The translations under genes were made by a program, and so were the position numbers. From positions 91,352,334-91,416,333 of the forward strand of contig JAUPFV010000004.1 of NCBI GenBank assembly GCA_036936605.1: DNA of 64,000 nt. The letters run 5' to 3'. The notes under the pieces are model-generated. The model saw only the letters and a list, made by a program, of their open reading frames with translations, ran no database searches and had not been told where the DNA came from. Below, piece after piece: positions 1 to 11,240 of the stretch. Numbering within the stretch: the stretch's first letter is position 1; each line of letters opens with the position of its first letter. The stretch is from Limnanthes douglasii subsp. nivea (lineage: Eukaryota; Streptophyta; Magnoliopsida; Brassicales; Limnanthaceae).

Positions 1-179
1 CACTCTATTAGCTAATATGATTGTATTATATGTTAAATAGATGATATATATATATATATAAAACAGTTTCAAAAAAGAGAAAAGTATCAGTAAATACTCA
101 CTCAACTATCTAATTACCCAATAGTACCCAAATTTTGGATAGTGTCACTTGGTACTTCTACTTAAACTTTGGATAAAAA

Positions 180-480
180 TATCCCTGATTATATATACCT
201 ATTTTTTACTTCAAACCCATTTTTTCTCCATTCTCAGCCCCATAAACCAACTCAAACACGTCTAATTTTTAGAAACAACCACAAACCATTCGACTTCTAC
301 GAAGCTCTCTTTCCAGAGAAACCATTTCTACCTTCAACCTAAAAATCAATTCTTGTTCATCGGATTTCCACCGGTCACCGTCTTTTACTCTATCAAGCCA
401 GTAACCAACATCTGTTCGACGACTTGTCGTTAAGTTTACGCCGGCCGGTAAAGCAAGAGAATGTTACAGTAAGCATGTAT
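180..480 (+). promoter_or_regulatory. Putative promoter and leader of the Ulp1-like MULE gene
   Basis: A TATATATA stretch at about 191-198 is followed by a C-rich, A-poor leader at 230-466 that looks like a plant 5' untranslated exon. A GTAAGC donor follows at about 467, and a T-rich acceptor TTTTTGCAG ends near 1088. That would place a leader intron of about 620 bp, holding palindromic repeats, before the first coding part. This is inferred from signal sequences only. No terminal inverted repeat of the MULE was found here. Confidence 0.35.
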
Positions 481-892
481 TTTTTTCTCGTGGAAAATGT
501 CTTCTTTTTGTGCGTTTATGGTGACTTCAAACCACTTTTTGCTGTTATTTGACAATCGACATTGCTTATTTCTACCATAATCAAGTATTTAGTGATGACA
601 GTTGGTATGTTAGTTTCTGGGTTTATCGTCGAACGCATGAGTTTGTTAGGTTGCATGTAATGTTAATCGTTTCCTGAGAGTTGTGATGTATATTAGATGT
701 GTATTAGGTGGTTGTTTGTTGGTTTTGGTGTTGTTTCCATATTTCCTAGGTTCCGACAACGTGCATGTAAAAAATAGAACAATTCGTATCCTATACATGT
801 GCGTTGTAGTACAATTCGCATCTTTATCACGTAGGAATGAAATAATTCGCAGCTTCAATGTTTTTTATAGTTGCAAGCAGTTTGCATCTTGA

Positions 893-1060
893 TTGCCTTT
901 ATATTCCATACAATTCGCAGCTGATATTTGCAAAACATTCGCACGCTATCCTGAGATTTGTTTGCAAATACAAGCTGATAGAGTTCTAAACAGTTCACAT
1001 CCTATCCTGAGAGTTGTTTGTAACTACAAGCTGATAGAGTCCTTTGTGGGAACAATTCGC
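893..1060. repeat. Palindromic repeat family, leader intron copies
   Basis: Half-palindromes such as TATCCTGAGAGTTGTTTG (about 1002-1019) and the companion word ACAATTCGCA recur in the putative leader intron of the Ulp1-like gene. They belong to the element-wide family described under findings. Confidence 0.7.
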
Positions 1061-2154
1061 ATGCAGATGATGATTTTTATTTTTGCAGGAAGTATGATAA
1101 CAAAACAAAGCTATTACAGGTCAGGATTGCTGAGCTTTCTTAAACTTCTGACATAGTATTGTATTACTGTTGCCCACATCGAAGCTGCAAGAAGCACACC
1201 CTTATACACACTTTTGAAAGCGGCGTTCGACCTCTAGAATGTGGCAGATCTATCGAAGAAGAAGTTTTATTCAAACATTCAGTGGGTTGTGGAGAGGTTC
1301 TCGGTCGATAAAGACGCCTTCCAATTTGGGTCAAAGCTTGTGAAGCTAACGACAGACGATGTGAAGGTCATATTCGGGCTGAAGCACGGCACAGAGGAAA
1401 TTTCGTTAAAGAAATCCGGAGCATTCAACAGCAGATACATAAACGGCAAAGATAACAAATCAAGGATGATGAAGAAATGCTTCATGGGTGAAACGTCGAG
1501 GAAGATAGGACCGACGAATAGTAAAACCATCACAAACACCATTTTGAAGGTACCTGTAAATGGGAATTCTCTTATAAGCAGGATGTTGAACTTTACTAAC
1601 ATAGCATGTTGTCGTGGGTTTTACAGGCAGGTATACCAAGAGTCATCAGCGAAGGGTGGAGCATGAGTTGGAGGATGTTGCACGGTTGTTGATACTGTTT
1701 TTGTGCTCAACCATATTCTACTCGGTATCTGGAGATGTAATGGGTTGGAGTGTACTATATTTTGTTGAAGATCTCAGCAGAATAGATGATTATGATTGGT
1801 CTGGATCAATAGCGTTGAAGCTTCTCCAGTCTATCAGGAGTTGCTTAGAAATCAAAAAACCTGATAGAATCGTCGTTTGCGTCGCACTTCTAATCGTAAG
1901 ATTGATTTATTCAATGTAAATATTAGTTATATAAGGAGCATCATGATGATAAATATTTTTCCCGATGCAGGCCTTCATCATAGAGCACTCAACAATCGGG
2001 TTAGAGGTCATAAAGCCAACCTTGATCCGAAGGTTTTCAAATGGTGGGGATTGGAGTGCCTATCATCAACCGTGTCGTTTCTTTTAAGACTACCTCTGCT
2101 GCAAGATGATAAAGTATAAAACATATAGTTGTATAGACAACTCTTTTCTGTCAG

Positions 2155-2460
2155 AGTACCAAACAACTCTCAGGATAGCTCGAGAGTTGTTCGATATTCA
2201 ATTGAATTGGGGTATCAAACAAATCGCACTATATCCTGAGATTTGTTTGATATTTATTAAATTGTGGCATCAAACAATTTGCAGCTTATAATTTGCAAAC
2301 AATTCTCGGGAAACCCTAAGAGATGTTAGCAACCCCAACAAATGATAAATTTGAGAACAACTCTCGAGGTATCCTGAGAGTTGTTTGCAACTCCAAGCTG
2401 ATAGAGTTCCAAAAAACTCTTAGGGTACCCTGCGATTTGTTTGCAAAAAATAGTCGGCCT
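2155..2460. repeat. Palindromic repeat family, intron copies
   Basis: This intron of the Ulp1-like gene holds at least five copies or half-copies. One is a near-palindrome at 2161-2191 (AACAACTCTCAGGATAGC and its reverse complement). Others lie at about 2217-2250, 2262-2315, 2352-2390 and 2406-2440. The intron appears to end in a TTTGTAG acceptor at about 2519-2525. Confidence 0.75.
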
Positions 2461-3814
2461 ATAACCTGATATTTTCCAAATAAACCGCGTGCAGCTATTT
2501 ATTTTCATGTTCCTCCCTTTGTAGGTTTTGGAAGGTCCACTATGCCTGACTGAGGCTGAAAGCAAAGCATTCGGAGGAGCAGTAGGTAATGGAGATCCAG
2601 ATGTTGTACCGATTTTACCCGAAGAAAACCCAAAGAAAAGGAAGAGAAGTTCAGCCCCAAAAACAAGGAAACAGGTGACACAGAAACCAAAAAGAATCCA
2701 ATCAGGAGATATTAGTCAGAGCCCAACCACAAACAGTCCCCCGGCCAGTGATTCCACCACATCCGAGCAGGAGGCCGAGGACGAGAAAGACGATAGTATG
2801 AGTGACACGATCGGTAATTTTATCCTCAAACACAGACAGGATACTCCAAAGAAGTTTGGAACTGAAGCAAGATCGAAGCGTTTGAAGATGTATACCGATA
2901 AGAACAAGTACCAGCGGAAGATCGACAAACAGGCAAAAGAAGTAAGTATGAAATTGAGCCTTACGTAAACGTAGATATAATCGCTTTAATCAGCACAAAA
3001 TATGTTATAATACATCTGCTATTACTTTTTCAGCTTGGAGAATTAAGATTGAAGATAGCGGAGCTTGAAGCACAACAACTCCGCAATGCTCTCTCTCAAC
3101 CCATTTGCCAGATTGGAAGCCCTGCAAAGGAAAAGAAACCTGGTATACCGGCATTGCCAGCAGAAGCGGCATCCACTGAAAAGGATGATGATGGGAAACA
3201 TTCACCAGTACCCATATCATCCGTTGTACCCGTACCATCCGTTGTACCCGAAAATGAATATACAAATGATTGTCCTGCGGTAAAGTGGTTTTAGAAAAAG
3301 AGGCAGACAAGCCATCTAAATAAAGACAGGAAGATTTGTTGGTATCCACCGAGACATACACCACAGAGATTCAGACAGACAAGTCTCCTCCTACACAGGA
3401 GGCAGCGACAGGTCTGAGTTCTCCAAAGGAGAAAGAAATACATGAGTTTCTTGCGAATGGCCGACAGGTCGTACCTCATATGCCAGAGGAAGTAGGCTGC
3501 CAAGAATACAGTGCTAAGGAGGTAGAAGCTTGTGAGAAAAGGAAATGGCAGTGGAAGAATCTGGACTTGCAGTTGCAGAAAGCCGTGAAGATGTAAGTGG
3601 ATCCAAAGTACACTAAGATTCATATATGTTGATATATTTTTTTGATGAAATTCTCTACTAATGTTTATTATTGTATACGTATTCACACAAAATTAGTGCA
3701 TGTATTTAAACAGTCCGCGGGTTTCTCTTACTAACAATTCGCGTACTGTTATGATATATTTTTACACAATTCGTTATATGTTCACTTTCAAACATATATC
3801 AGGACTGCTATGTT

Positions 3815-3965
3815 AGTCCAAACAACTCTCAGGATATCCTGACAGTTGTTTGATATTCTATTGAATTGGGTATAATACAAATCGCAGGGTATCCTGAGAG
3901 TTGTTCGATATTTCAATAAATTGTGGTATCAAACAACTCTCAGGTTATCCTACAACTTGTTTTCA
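3815..3965. repeat. Palindromic repeat family, intron copies
   Basis: The copy at 3821-3850 is an almost perfect 30-bp palindrome. Two further half-copies follow at about 3885-3910 and 3925-3960. They lie in the intron before the Gln-rich exon. Confidence 0.75.
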
Positions 3966-4055
3966 ATTCAGAGTGCAGTGATGCTTAACTCATCCACCTT
4001 TTTATTTTGTAATTTGTATGAAACAGATGGCCGACAGACAACACCCACAAGAAGA

Positions 4056-4160
4056 GCAACAAAATCAAGGAGAGCAACAACAACAACAACAAGAACAACA
4101 ACACCCACAAGAAGAACAAGAACAACATAATCAAGAAGAAGAAGAACAACAACAACACCT
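4056..4160 (+). repeat. CAA/GAA-rich coding microsatellite (poly-Gln tract)
   Basis: Runs of CAA, CAG and GAA codons inside the exon at 4018-4431 encode a Gln/Glu-rich segment. The reading frame remains open for 137 codons. The opposite strand is also open across it, but only because of the repeat composition. Confidence 0.7.
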
Positions 4161-4734
4161 AGCCTTGGCAAAGAGAGAAAGGCTAACACAAGATGTAGCT
4201 CCGGAAGAGTCAGAGTCTGCCAATCCTTGTAAGATATCGGAACTACTTAGCCAGGGAGAATCACCAGTAGAAGACCAAAAGCGAGACGAGGATGTACCTG
4301 AAAAACAAAAAATCTTCGCAAAGTCAGAATCACTAAGCCAAGGTGAAATTGTGGGACCACTACCGAATCAACCGCAAAACATAGAAGGCCAAGCTCGAGA
4401 GTCGACCGATACGCACGATAATATCTATTGATGGTTTTTACACTCAAGTTTCACAAACATTTTAAAATGAAATTGATAATGTTAAGTATGATGTGGCCAT
4501 ACAACGTTCTTTGGAGAATATTTCAGAGGATTTGATAAATGATTTTTTTCGACGGGATCCGGAGATTATACTGAAGCAGTCAACGGCATTGGTTGTCGTC
4601 GACTGTGTGGTAATAATGATTTTACATGATTTTGCAACGTGTGTATTAGTATTTTATGAGTGTTTGGATATATGTATAACACTTTTATAACAACTCGTAA
4701 CATATCATGAGGCTTGTGTGGATATATATTAAGA

Positions 4735-4835
4735 GTTAGAAACAAATCTCAAGATATTCTGAGAATTGTTTGGTATTCTATTTACTTGGAAACTCAAACT
4801 ATTCGCATGTTATCCTGAGAGTTGTTTGGGGAAGG
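4735..4835. repeat. Palindromic repeat family, intron copies
   Basis: Two copies are visible: AAACAAATCTCAAGATATTC plus its mirrored arm (about 4740-4775), and TATCCTGAGAGTTGTTTG (about 4812-4829). Confidence 0.7.
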
Positions 4836-5749
4836 TAATATTATGATGCCTGACACAAACTCTTTTAATTTTTGTTATTTTATAAGTTCAAGTCAAGGGA
4901 AGAGACAAAGAAGGAGGATAACCTAATGCCTAATTTTAATCTACTGACACCGACTCAGAATCTGGAGGCAGAGGCAGAGGTAAGTGTGGCAGAAGCTCTA
5001 GAGGCACAAGTAACTCTCACCGGTTGGCCAAAGAGAACACAGACAACTGATCGGATTGGTGTCCATGAATACCACAAAATACAGATAATTAAAGCCAAAG
5101 AAGACTCACCCGATCCAGTAGTATGAAATTTATCAACGTCCCAGTTTGCCTACAGAGTTAATGTGCAAATGACTGATTTGCTGGCGCTACCTTTTGAAAA
5201 TGACCTGGACTACAAGGTATCTAATTGTCAACCAACTCTCGTGAATGTTTCAAACAAGTTTCATATATTTGACGTAAATAAACAACTCGTTTCATAGATT
5301 GTGGACGCTTGGATCCGAAATATGCTCGAAGAAGTAAATTGGAAAGTTCCATGCAAAACTTTTCCTTAAGAGAAATTTGACTACATACAGATTTCTGGCA
5401 TGACTACGGTAAGTTTACATATAAACTACAAAAACCTCGCATGTTCTCATTGTAATGTATTGTTGCTTGAATGCAGCATCAAATGGAAATAGGAGCGGCA
5501 ATAACAAATGTAGTCGACGATATTTTTAGCAAAGCGCTTGGAAACGTGAACCCCGTCCTCATTCCAATATGTAACAAGAAGAAGGACCAAATCAACCATT
5601 AAATGTTGCTCGTCATTGATATAGACGTCAGGACGGCAACAAACTACTACTCACTCCTGCCTAAACCCCAAGCAGCGGACCACACAACAAAGACACATGT
5701 ACCGTTGGTAAAACACCTAACTCCTACAATTACTATAAAACATATATTA

Positions 5750-5990
5750 AAACAATTCTCAGGATATCATGCGAATTATGCCCAAATCAGTTGTCTTTAG
5801 TTACAAACAACAATAAAGGTTTCATGAGAGTTGTTTGTAACTGAAATATCCTGAGATTTCTTTGAAACTCTAACACGTAGGAGTTGTAAACAACTCTCAG
5901 GTTACCCTGAGAGTTGTTTGCAACACTTTTAAATTGGATTGCCAAATAATTCTCAGGATATCCTAAGAATTGTTTGCAACCAGAGTATAA
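5750..5990. repeat. Palindromic repeat family, intron copies near the protease exons
   Basis: Four or five copies lie in the intron between the His-containing and Cys-containing exons of the protease. They include long palindromes at about 5889-5922 and 5945-5977. Confidence 0.75.
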
Positions 5991-6280
5991 GTATTTGTGC
6001 TGACCCTGACACGAATTATTATAACCAGATTAAGTATTTAGTCGATAAAGAATACATAACTCTTTCAAAGATCGGGTACAAGGTGAGAAATTCAATAAAA
6101 ATTTCACAATAAAAACAAGGCACCCTCGACTGTGGTATTTTCATCTGTCAATACGCCAGAGATATTATCCAAAAAGGAGTCGTGCAGGAGACTTACCGTA
6201 AAGATATGGTAACATACCTCAGAGCGAAAATGTTTTATTTTTTCCTAAATGATGTTAACACCAACTCATACTTGAATTAA

Positions 6281-6700
6281 TGTTTATTGTATAACATTGT
6301 AATTTTTTGTGTACATATATTCCTTGTAATTTTTTGTGTATATTTGTTTCAGAAATGTGCAATGTATGAAATTTTCGAACTCACTTTAACAAAAAATGGG
6401 TATTCAGAATAATTCGCATCATTCCTTGATATATACATAAAAAAAATCTTACTAAACAATTCCCAATGTACACAAGCAACTACTTCTACACAATTCTCAG
6501 GAGTAAACTACAACTAACAGTTCGCATCTTATCCTAATATATATTAAATAATTAGAAAACATGGCTAAAGAATACGAACAAGCTATGGCGTCTGCCTTGG
6601 TAAATGTTAAGAGCATTGAGCACGCAACAAGCCATCTAATCACCACAACCCATTAATTATTGATTGGACAGATGAGGCTACGTAATGATTAATATAGCCA
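6281..6700. other. Spacer with scattered repeat words
   Basis: Downstream of the Ulp1-like gene there are ACAATTCGCA-type words (about 6408-6420, 6510-6530). There is also a short open frame starting ATGGCTAAAGAATACGAACA at 6561 (31 codons) that I do not recognise. No clear gene is seen before the promoter at 6731. Confidence 0.4.
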
Positions 6701-6817
6701 CACCACCACCTCGTTAAGACTCCCTCATTTCCTATAAATAATACTAGTAACCATAGGCTAATTTAAAAACAAACTCTATATTTCAAAAAATCATAACATC
6801 TTCAATTTTCAATCATC
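6650..6817 (+). promoter_or_regulatory. Promoter and leader of the small acidic-protein gene
   Basis: A clear plant-type TATA box (CCTATAAATA, about 6730-6739) has an inverted CCAAT word (ATTGATTGG, about 6659) upstream. An A-rich leader runs downstream to an ATG at 6818. The layout is that of a real RNA polymerase II promoter, independent of the two large genes of the MULE. Confidence 0.5.
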
Positions 6818-7170
6818 ATGTCTACCTCTGGTTGTTTAGGTGACTCTTGGTCTTACATAACCACATAAGCTCCGACTTAATCACTCCGGCGGCACCACCA
6901 AACAGCCCAACCTCTGTTATGGACTTTGATATCGAGGATTACTTTTCTGCTGACTCTGAACCAGTTGAAGTGGTTCCCGTGGTTACTGCACCTCAGCCAG
7001 CAGAGGTTCCAAAAAGGAAACAGAAGAAGGAGGATGATGGTGGTCCATCGATGATCAATTATATAAGCATAATGGACGTAGATAACGAGGAGGAAGAGCA
7101 TAATTGAGAGGTTTATGATGAGCATGAAGAGGAGTTAGAAAGTGAAGAATCCTCTAGTGATGACAGATAG
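6818..7170 (+). pseudogene. Small acidic protein gene inside the MULE, function unknown
   Basis: The ATG at 6818 opens only 16 codons. A second frame (6847-7107) then encodes a Pro/Ser-rich start, an acidic segment (FDIEDYFSADSEP), a basic patch (PKRKQKK) and an acidic end. A TGA at 7105-7107 interrupts the acidic tail, which stays open in the same frame to a TAG at 7168-7170 (EEELESEESSSDD). So at least one frameshift (or an unrecognised intron) and one stop break an ancestral protein of roughly 110 residues. It sits in the gap between the convergent Ulp1-like and MURA genes. It may be a third element gene or a captured host fragment; I do not recognise it. Confidence 0.45.
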
Positions 7171-7324
7171 TCACTGCTTCTGTTTTTTTTAATGCAAACT
7201 AACAAACACTAAAGTAGATAATGTTTATTTCTAAGTTGTTAGTGCCTGAAGCCTGTTATGGCTATGTAATATCTTTTTTGTATAAACTTTTAATCAGTGT
7301 AAAAAATTTATGAAATATTTTTAT

Positions 7325-7960
7325 TTTGCAAACAAATCTCAGTGAAGGACATGCAAACAATTCGCATCTTAGTAGTAGTTGCAAACAACTCTCAGGAAAT
7401 CTTAGGAGTTGTTAGCAAGATTATACATATATATTGAACATGCAAACAATTCGTACCCTAGTATGAGTTGCAAACAACTCTCAAGAAAACCTGGAAGTTA
7501 TTTGCAAGATTATACCCAGATAGTGGACATGCAAACAATTCTCACCCTAGTAGGAGTGGCAAAGATTATACCCAGGTAGTGGACATGCAACAACTCGCAC
7601 CCTAGTAGGAGTTGCAAACAACTCTCAGGAAATCCTGGGAGTTGTTTGCAAGATTATACTCAGATAGTGGACATGCAAACAATTCACACCCTAGTAGGAG
7701 TTGCAAACAACTATCAGGAGGACATGCGAGTTGTTTGCAATATTATTCCCAGATATTGTATGCAACTCTATAAGCTGGAAAAGCAAACAATTCGCATCAC
7801 CACATGGTTGCAAACAAATCTCAGGAATATTTGAGAGTTATTTTCAATATGATATCCACATATTGCAAACAATTTTCCATAGTGTATGCGAATTGCTTGC
7901 AACTCGCGGGGTTTCCTGAGAGTTGTGTGAAACTACGTTCCTGAAAGTTGCTTGGGAAAA
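7325..7960. repeat. Dense palindromic repeat array between the convergent genes
   Basis: This is an array of about 100-bp imperfect units. Each combines GGACATGCAAACAATTC, CACCCTAGTAGGAGTTGCAA, a CAACTCTCAGG/CCTGGGAGTTG palindrome and AGATTATACCCAGATAGT. Clear unit starts lie near 7437, 7528, 7580 and 7669. It separates the small acidic gene from the 3' end of the MURA gene. Confidence 0.75.
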
Positions 7961-8126
7961 ATAGCTTTATTAACCAAACACCTAGCATTTCATTACTATA
8001 ATACAAACAAGTGAAATATGTGTAAATGAACAAACAACTCTAAAAATGTTTAGTTTATTGTCCACAACAATAACAGTATTACAAATCAATGTGGTCAACG
8101 ATAATTGTCCACAACAAGAATTGTCT

Positions 8127-10545
8127 TTAAACTGGAATATCACAAGTCTTCCTGTTATGACCTGATTTTGAACAATGGCCACACTTCAACTGCCTGGTTG
8201 AGGTTTCTCCTTTAGAAGGGATTCGTTTTTTCTTAGGCCTTCCGGGGCGTCTTTTAACGTTAGGAGGCAGAATTTCCACCACCGAAGGATCGTCAGCGGT
8301 GGACCCTTCGCCGAAATCGGTTATCGTCGGTATGCTGAAAACGTAACTTCCCTTGTAATTCTTAACCATAAAAAACGACTCTATTATAAAAAAGGGATCT
8401 TGTTCGGTATAATGTATTGTCGCTAAAGCGTGAGGACATGGAAAACACTCTTGTTGCCATGATCCACAAGAACATTTATAATCTAACAGATTAACAACCG
8501 CCACAGGATTTGAAAAGACTTCAAACATGGCTGTAGAAAACTTACATACTACCTAAGTTCGGCACATGTCAACATTCTGCTTTAGCTTCTTCTCATACTC
8601 GGGGACCAAGTTAGTACTCCAGCTTAACCCCTCTTCGTATCTTTTTGAAACTTGAGTCATAAGCAAGACTCTAATCCAGTCAATAAACTCAACAATAGGT
8701 AGGCCGCAATATTTTTTAATCTGATTGTTAAAAGATTCGGCCGCAGTAGAATTCATAAATCCGTATCGTTTCCCTTTAACATAAGCATCCGGGGGTAAAT
8801 TAGCAAGAAAATCACTCATTCTGTCACCACCTTCACATAGAAAATCATTTAGTATATCCTTAAAAAGCTCTCGAGTGGGAGCATAAGCAAGACGATGGAA
8901 GAAACACGACATCCTTTTTCTATAGTCTATGTTAGTGTGTTCCAATTTGAATTTCAAATTCTGCATGAGATGGAAATAACAGTATGCATGATCGTAGTTT
9001 GGATACAAGACAGAAACAGCATTAACGATACCAGAATGACGGTCTGATATATATGTGATTTGGCGCTCCAAAAAATTAGGTTTCAAACACCCTAAAAACC
9101 ACATCCAATTGTCACAATCTTCAATCCTAACTATACAAATTGCAACAGGGAATAGTCCTGAAACAAAGCACCTCAGATGGTCAATATAATAGAACTCAAG
9201 CATGTCTAAAATGTAAACAATTCGCATGAGCGTGTGAGAGTTGTTTTCAAATCTCAGGATTATCTGAGAGTTGTTTGAACTCTCAGGATATCCTGGGAGT
9301 TGTTTGCAAGTCTTATATTTGCAAAGAGTAGTTTGCAACTCTCAGGATTACCTGAGAGTTGTTTGCAAATCTTGTATTTCCAAATAATTGTTCTGAATTC
9401 TCAGGATATCCTGAGAGTTGTTTGCAAGTCTTATATTTGCAAAGAGTAGTTTGCAACTCTCAGGATTTCCTGATAGTTGTTTGCAACTCTTGTATTTCCA
9501 AGCGATTTTTTTGAAACTCTCATGATACCCTGGGAGTTCTTTGAAAATCTAGGGTGCGTGTTGTTACAAGTTTTCCACAAATCATCCTTATCATTCAGAT
9601 TAAAAAAATGAAAGTAACCGTTGTTGCCGTCCTTTGCTACAACAGTAAGCAATACACCCTTATACTTGCCATATAAGAATGTCCCATCGACAAACAACAT
9701 TGGACGACATGAATGAAAACCCTGAAAGGATGAACCTAATGCTACAACTCTTGAAGCGGTTTCCAACTGATAACTCCAACCTACAGTCCGTAGTAATATT
9801 GCGGCTCTTCAATCGTTTGAAGACCCGCTTAGTAAACTAAAAGAACTTGAACTATCTCCGATAACTCCCCTCCTCTCCTTCTATAAAGCATTCCATGACA
9901 AATGGTAGGAGATGTCAAGACTGTAATTTTATTTGATAGTCAATTGTATGGTTTTGGATGTCAACGAATGGCAGGTCCGGATAGAATCCTGAATTTCCTC
10001 CGCAATTAAATCTGATGTCAAATGCATATGTCATTTATGTTTTTGGGAGAAAACGAGACTGCAAGTATGGTGCGGAACATACTTCTTGATCGTCATCAAG
10101 CCGGTGTTGGAATCAATAAATGCATAAAGTCTCCATTTGCATCCGCTTGTGAATTTATTTTCACAATAAGCAGTGATCTTGTTTGCTGTGTTGTGCAGGT
10201 ATTTGAAAGAAAAACCATGCTCTAAAGCAAACTTGCACAAAGATAACCTTAGACTTGCAGCACCATCTTCGAAAGCTTGACTCACTCCTATAATAGCATC
10301 AGCCCAACCAGCAGTAGCAAGTTGTTTTTTTCTCTGATCAGAATTAACTAAAGCGTTATTACTCTCCCCGCTAATTAGTTGATTAAGAGATGGTTCTCCC
10401 AAACTTATGCTATGTTGTTTACACTTTAGACCAGAACCCTTATCACCAAAAATCTTATCACCAGAATTCTTATCACCAGAACCTTTATCGAATACGTGTT
10501 GTTTTATGAGAAAACTAACCCGTTTTAAACGCTCAAATCAAGATA
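8127..10545 (-). pseudogene. MuDR/MURA-type transposase, spliced, with stops
   Basis: The gene encodes a DDE transposase that would cut the element's ends. Order from N- to C-terminus: a Gly/Asp/Lys repeat and leader (about 10400-10545); a MuDR DNA-binding domain (10031-10402, ending in HHTC); the catalytic core with DDE residues Asp 9686-9688, Asp 9042-9044 and Glu 8736-8738; a SWIM zinc finger (CSCGSWQQECFPCPH); an AT-hook-like GRPKKKR; and a zinc knuckle CGHCSKSGHNRKTC just before the stop at 8127. The stretch linking the DNA-binding and catalytic parts (9767-10030) has three in-frame stops, and another stop lies near 8560. A repeat-filled intron spans about 9220-9545. All catalytic residues survive, so decay may be fairly recent, but the copy cannot make full-length protein. 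Confidence 0.85.
9220..9550. repeat. Palindromic repeats in the MURA intron, with a 120-bp tandem duplication
   Basis: Six or more copies of the CTCAGG/CCTGAG palindrome fill the intron between the two catalytic Asp exons. A segment beginning TTGCAAGTCTTATATTTGCA occurs at about 9303 and again at about 9423, so about 120 bp have been duplicated in tandem. Confidence 0.75.
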
Positions 10546-10794
10546 TAATACTAAACCAACAAAATATTTCTTGTTATTAAAGATACAATTTGTGTGATCC
10601 CCGTAGGAGTATGTAATTAGGTAGTCACCTGTGACCAGCTCCTCTCATGTGCTCTCCACATACTCTTAGATACTTTGAAAGCTTTCAAATTTCGTGAAAG
10701 GAACAATTGCAGTTTGGTGACCATGTTTAAAAATACAAACTCGTGATTTAAACATACCTTATCCTGCACTGAACAATCATAAAGCAAGTTATTA

Positions 10795-11240
10795 ATTCAT
10801 GCACTGAGCAACTCGCATCCTCTCCTGAGAGTTGTGTACATCTATAAGATGCGAATTGTTTGCAGTTTTATGTCCACTACAATGGAGTTGCACAATTCGC
10901 ATCTTATTTTAGTACTCAAGCATGAATAAAATGTATACAATTCGCAATAGTGCATGAGAGTTGTTTGCAACTCTCAAGATTACTTGAGAGTTGTTTGTAA
11001 ATCAAGTATTTTAGCACTCAAGCATGAACAAAATGTAAACAATTTGCAATAGTAACTGAGAGTTGTTCTCAACTCTTGAATTTCCTCAGAGTTGTTTGCA
11101 ACTTTTGGATTTCCTAAGAGTTGTTTGCAACTCTTATATTTGTAAAGAGTTGTTTGCAACTCTCAGGATTCCCTTATAGTTGTTAACACAATTTGTATCT
11201 TCCTCGTTAGATCTATCAAACAATTTGCATCTTCTACGTT
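10795..11240. repeat. Palindromic repeat array upstream of the MURA gene
   Basis: The last block of the family holds at least eight copies mixing CAATTCGCA words with GAGAGTTGTTTGCAACTCTC-like palindromes. It lies 5' of the MURA gene (which reads leftwards), in its presumed promoter or leader. No copy is seen between here and the end of the window. Confidence 0.75.

Larger units (their letters stand above)
1241..6280 (+). pseudogene. Ulp1-like (peptidase C48) transposon gene, spliced and decayed
   Basis: The N-terminal exons (1241-1600 and 1650-1900) encode the conserved fold of plant transposon Ulp1 proteins, with motifs such as FQFGSKLVKLTTDDV and YFVEDLSRIDDYDW. Middle exons (about 2525-2940, 3033-3290, 3336-3596, 4018-4431, 4493-4600, 4890-5126) are low-complexity, Lys- and Glu-rich, with a Gln-rich stretch. 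The C-terminal peptidase lies in short exons at 5128-5216, 5299-5400, 5478-5704 and 6001-6280. The last carries the catalytic-cysteine motif LDCGIFICQYA, with Cys at 6131-6133. The catalytic His codon (5597-5599) is followed at once by TAA (5600-5602), where the family has Trp. Other stops are TAG at 1235-1237 and a TAA in the exon at 5299. In the family this domain cleaves SUMO-like conjugates. This copy cannot make it in one piece. Exon limits are approximate. Confidence 0.75.
190..11240. mobile_element. Mutator-like element (MULE) with Ulp1-like protease and MURA genes
   Basis: Two convergent, multi-exon, decayed genes lie together: a Ulp1-type peptidase gene on + (1241-6280) and a MuDR-type transposase gene on - (8127 to about 10545). 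Plant MULEs that carry Ulp1-like genes are known (Kaonashi-type and related elements), so the pairing fits one element. The limits given are approximate. They follow the promoter-like sequence on the left and the last copy of the element-specific palindromic repeat on the right. Terminal inverted repeats and a 9-bp target duplication were looked for and not recognised. Every long coding part has stops or frame breaks, so the copy is probably immobile. Confidence 0.7.

Noticed and set aside
3968..4189. Val/Leu-rich open frame on -
   Set aside because: Antisense of the CAA/GAA-rich exon; such repeats are open in several frames.
7325..7960. CRISPR-like array (short palindromic repeats with spacers)
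   Set aside because: The spacers are themselves repeated, the repeats vary, the setting is a plant transposon and there are no cas genes.
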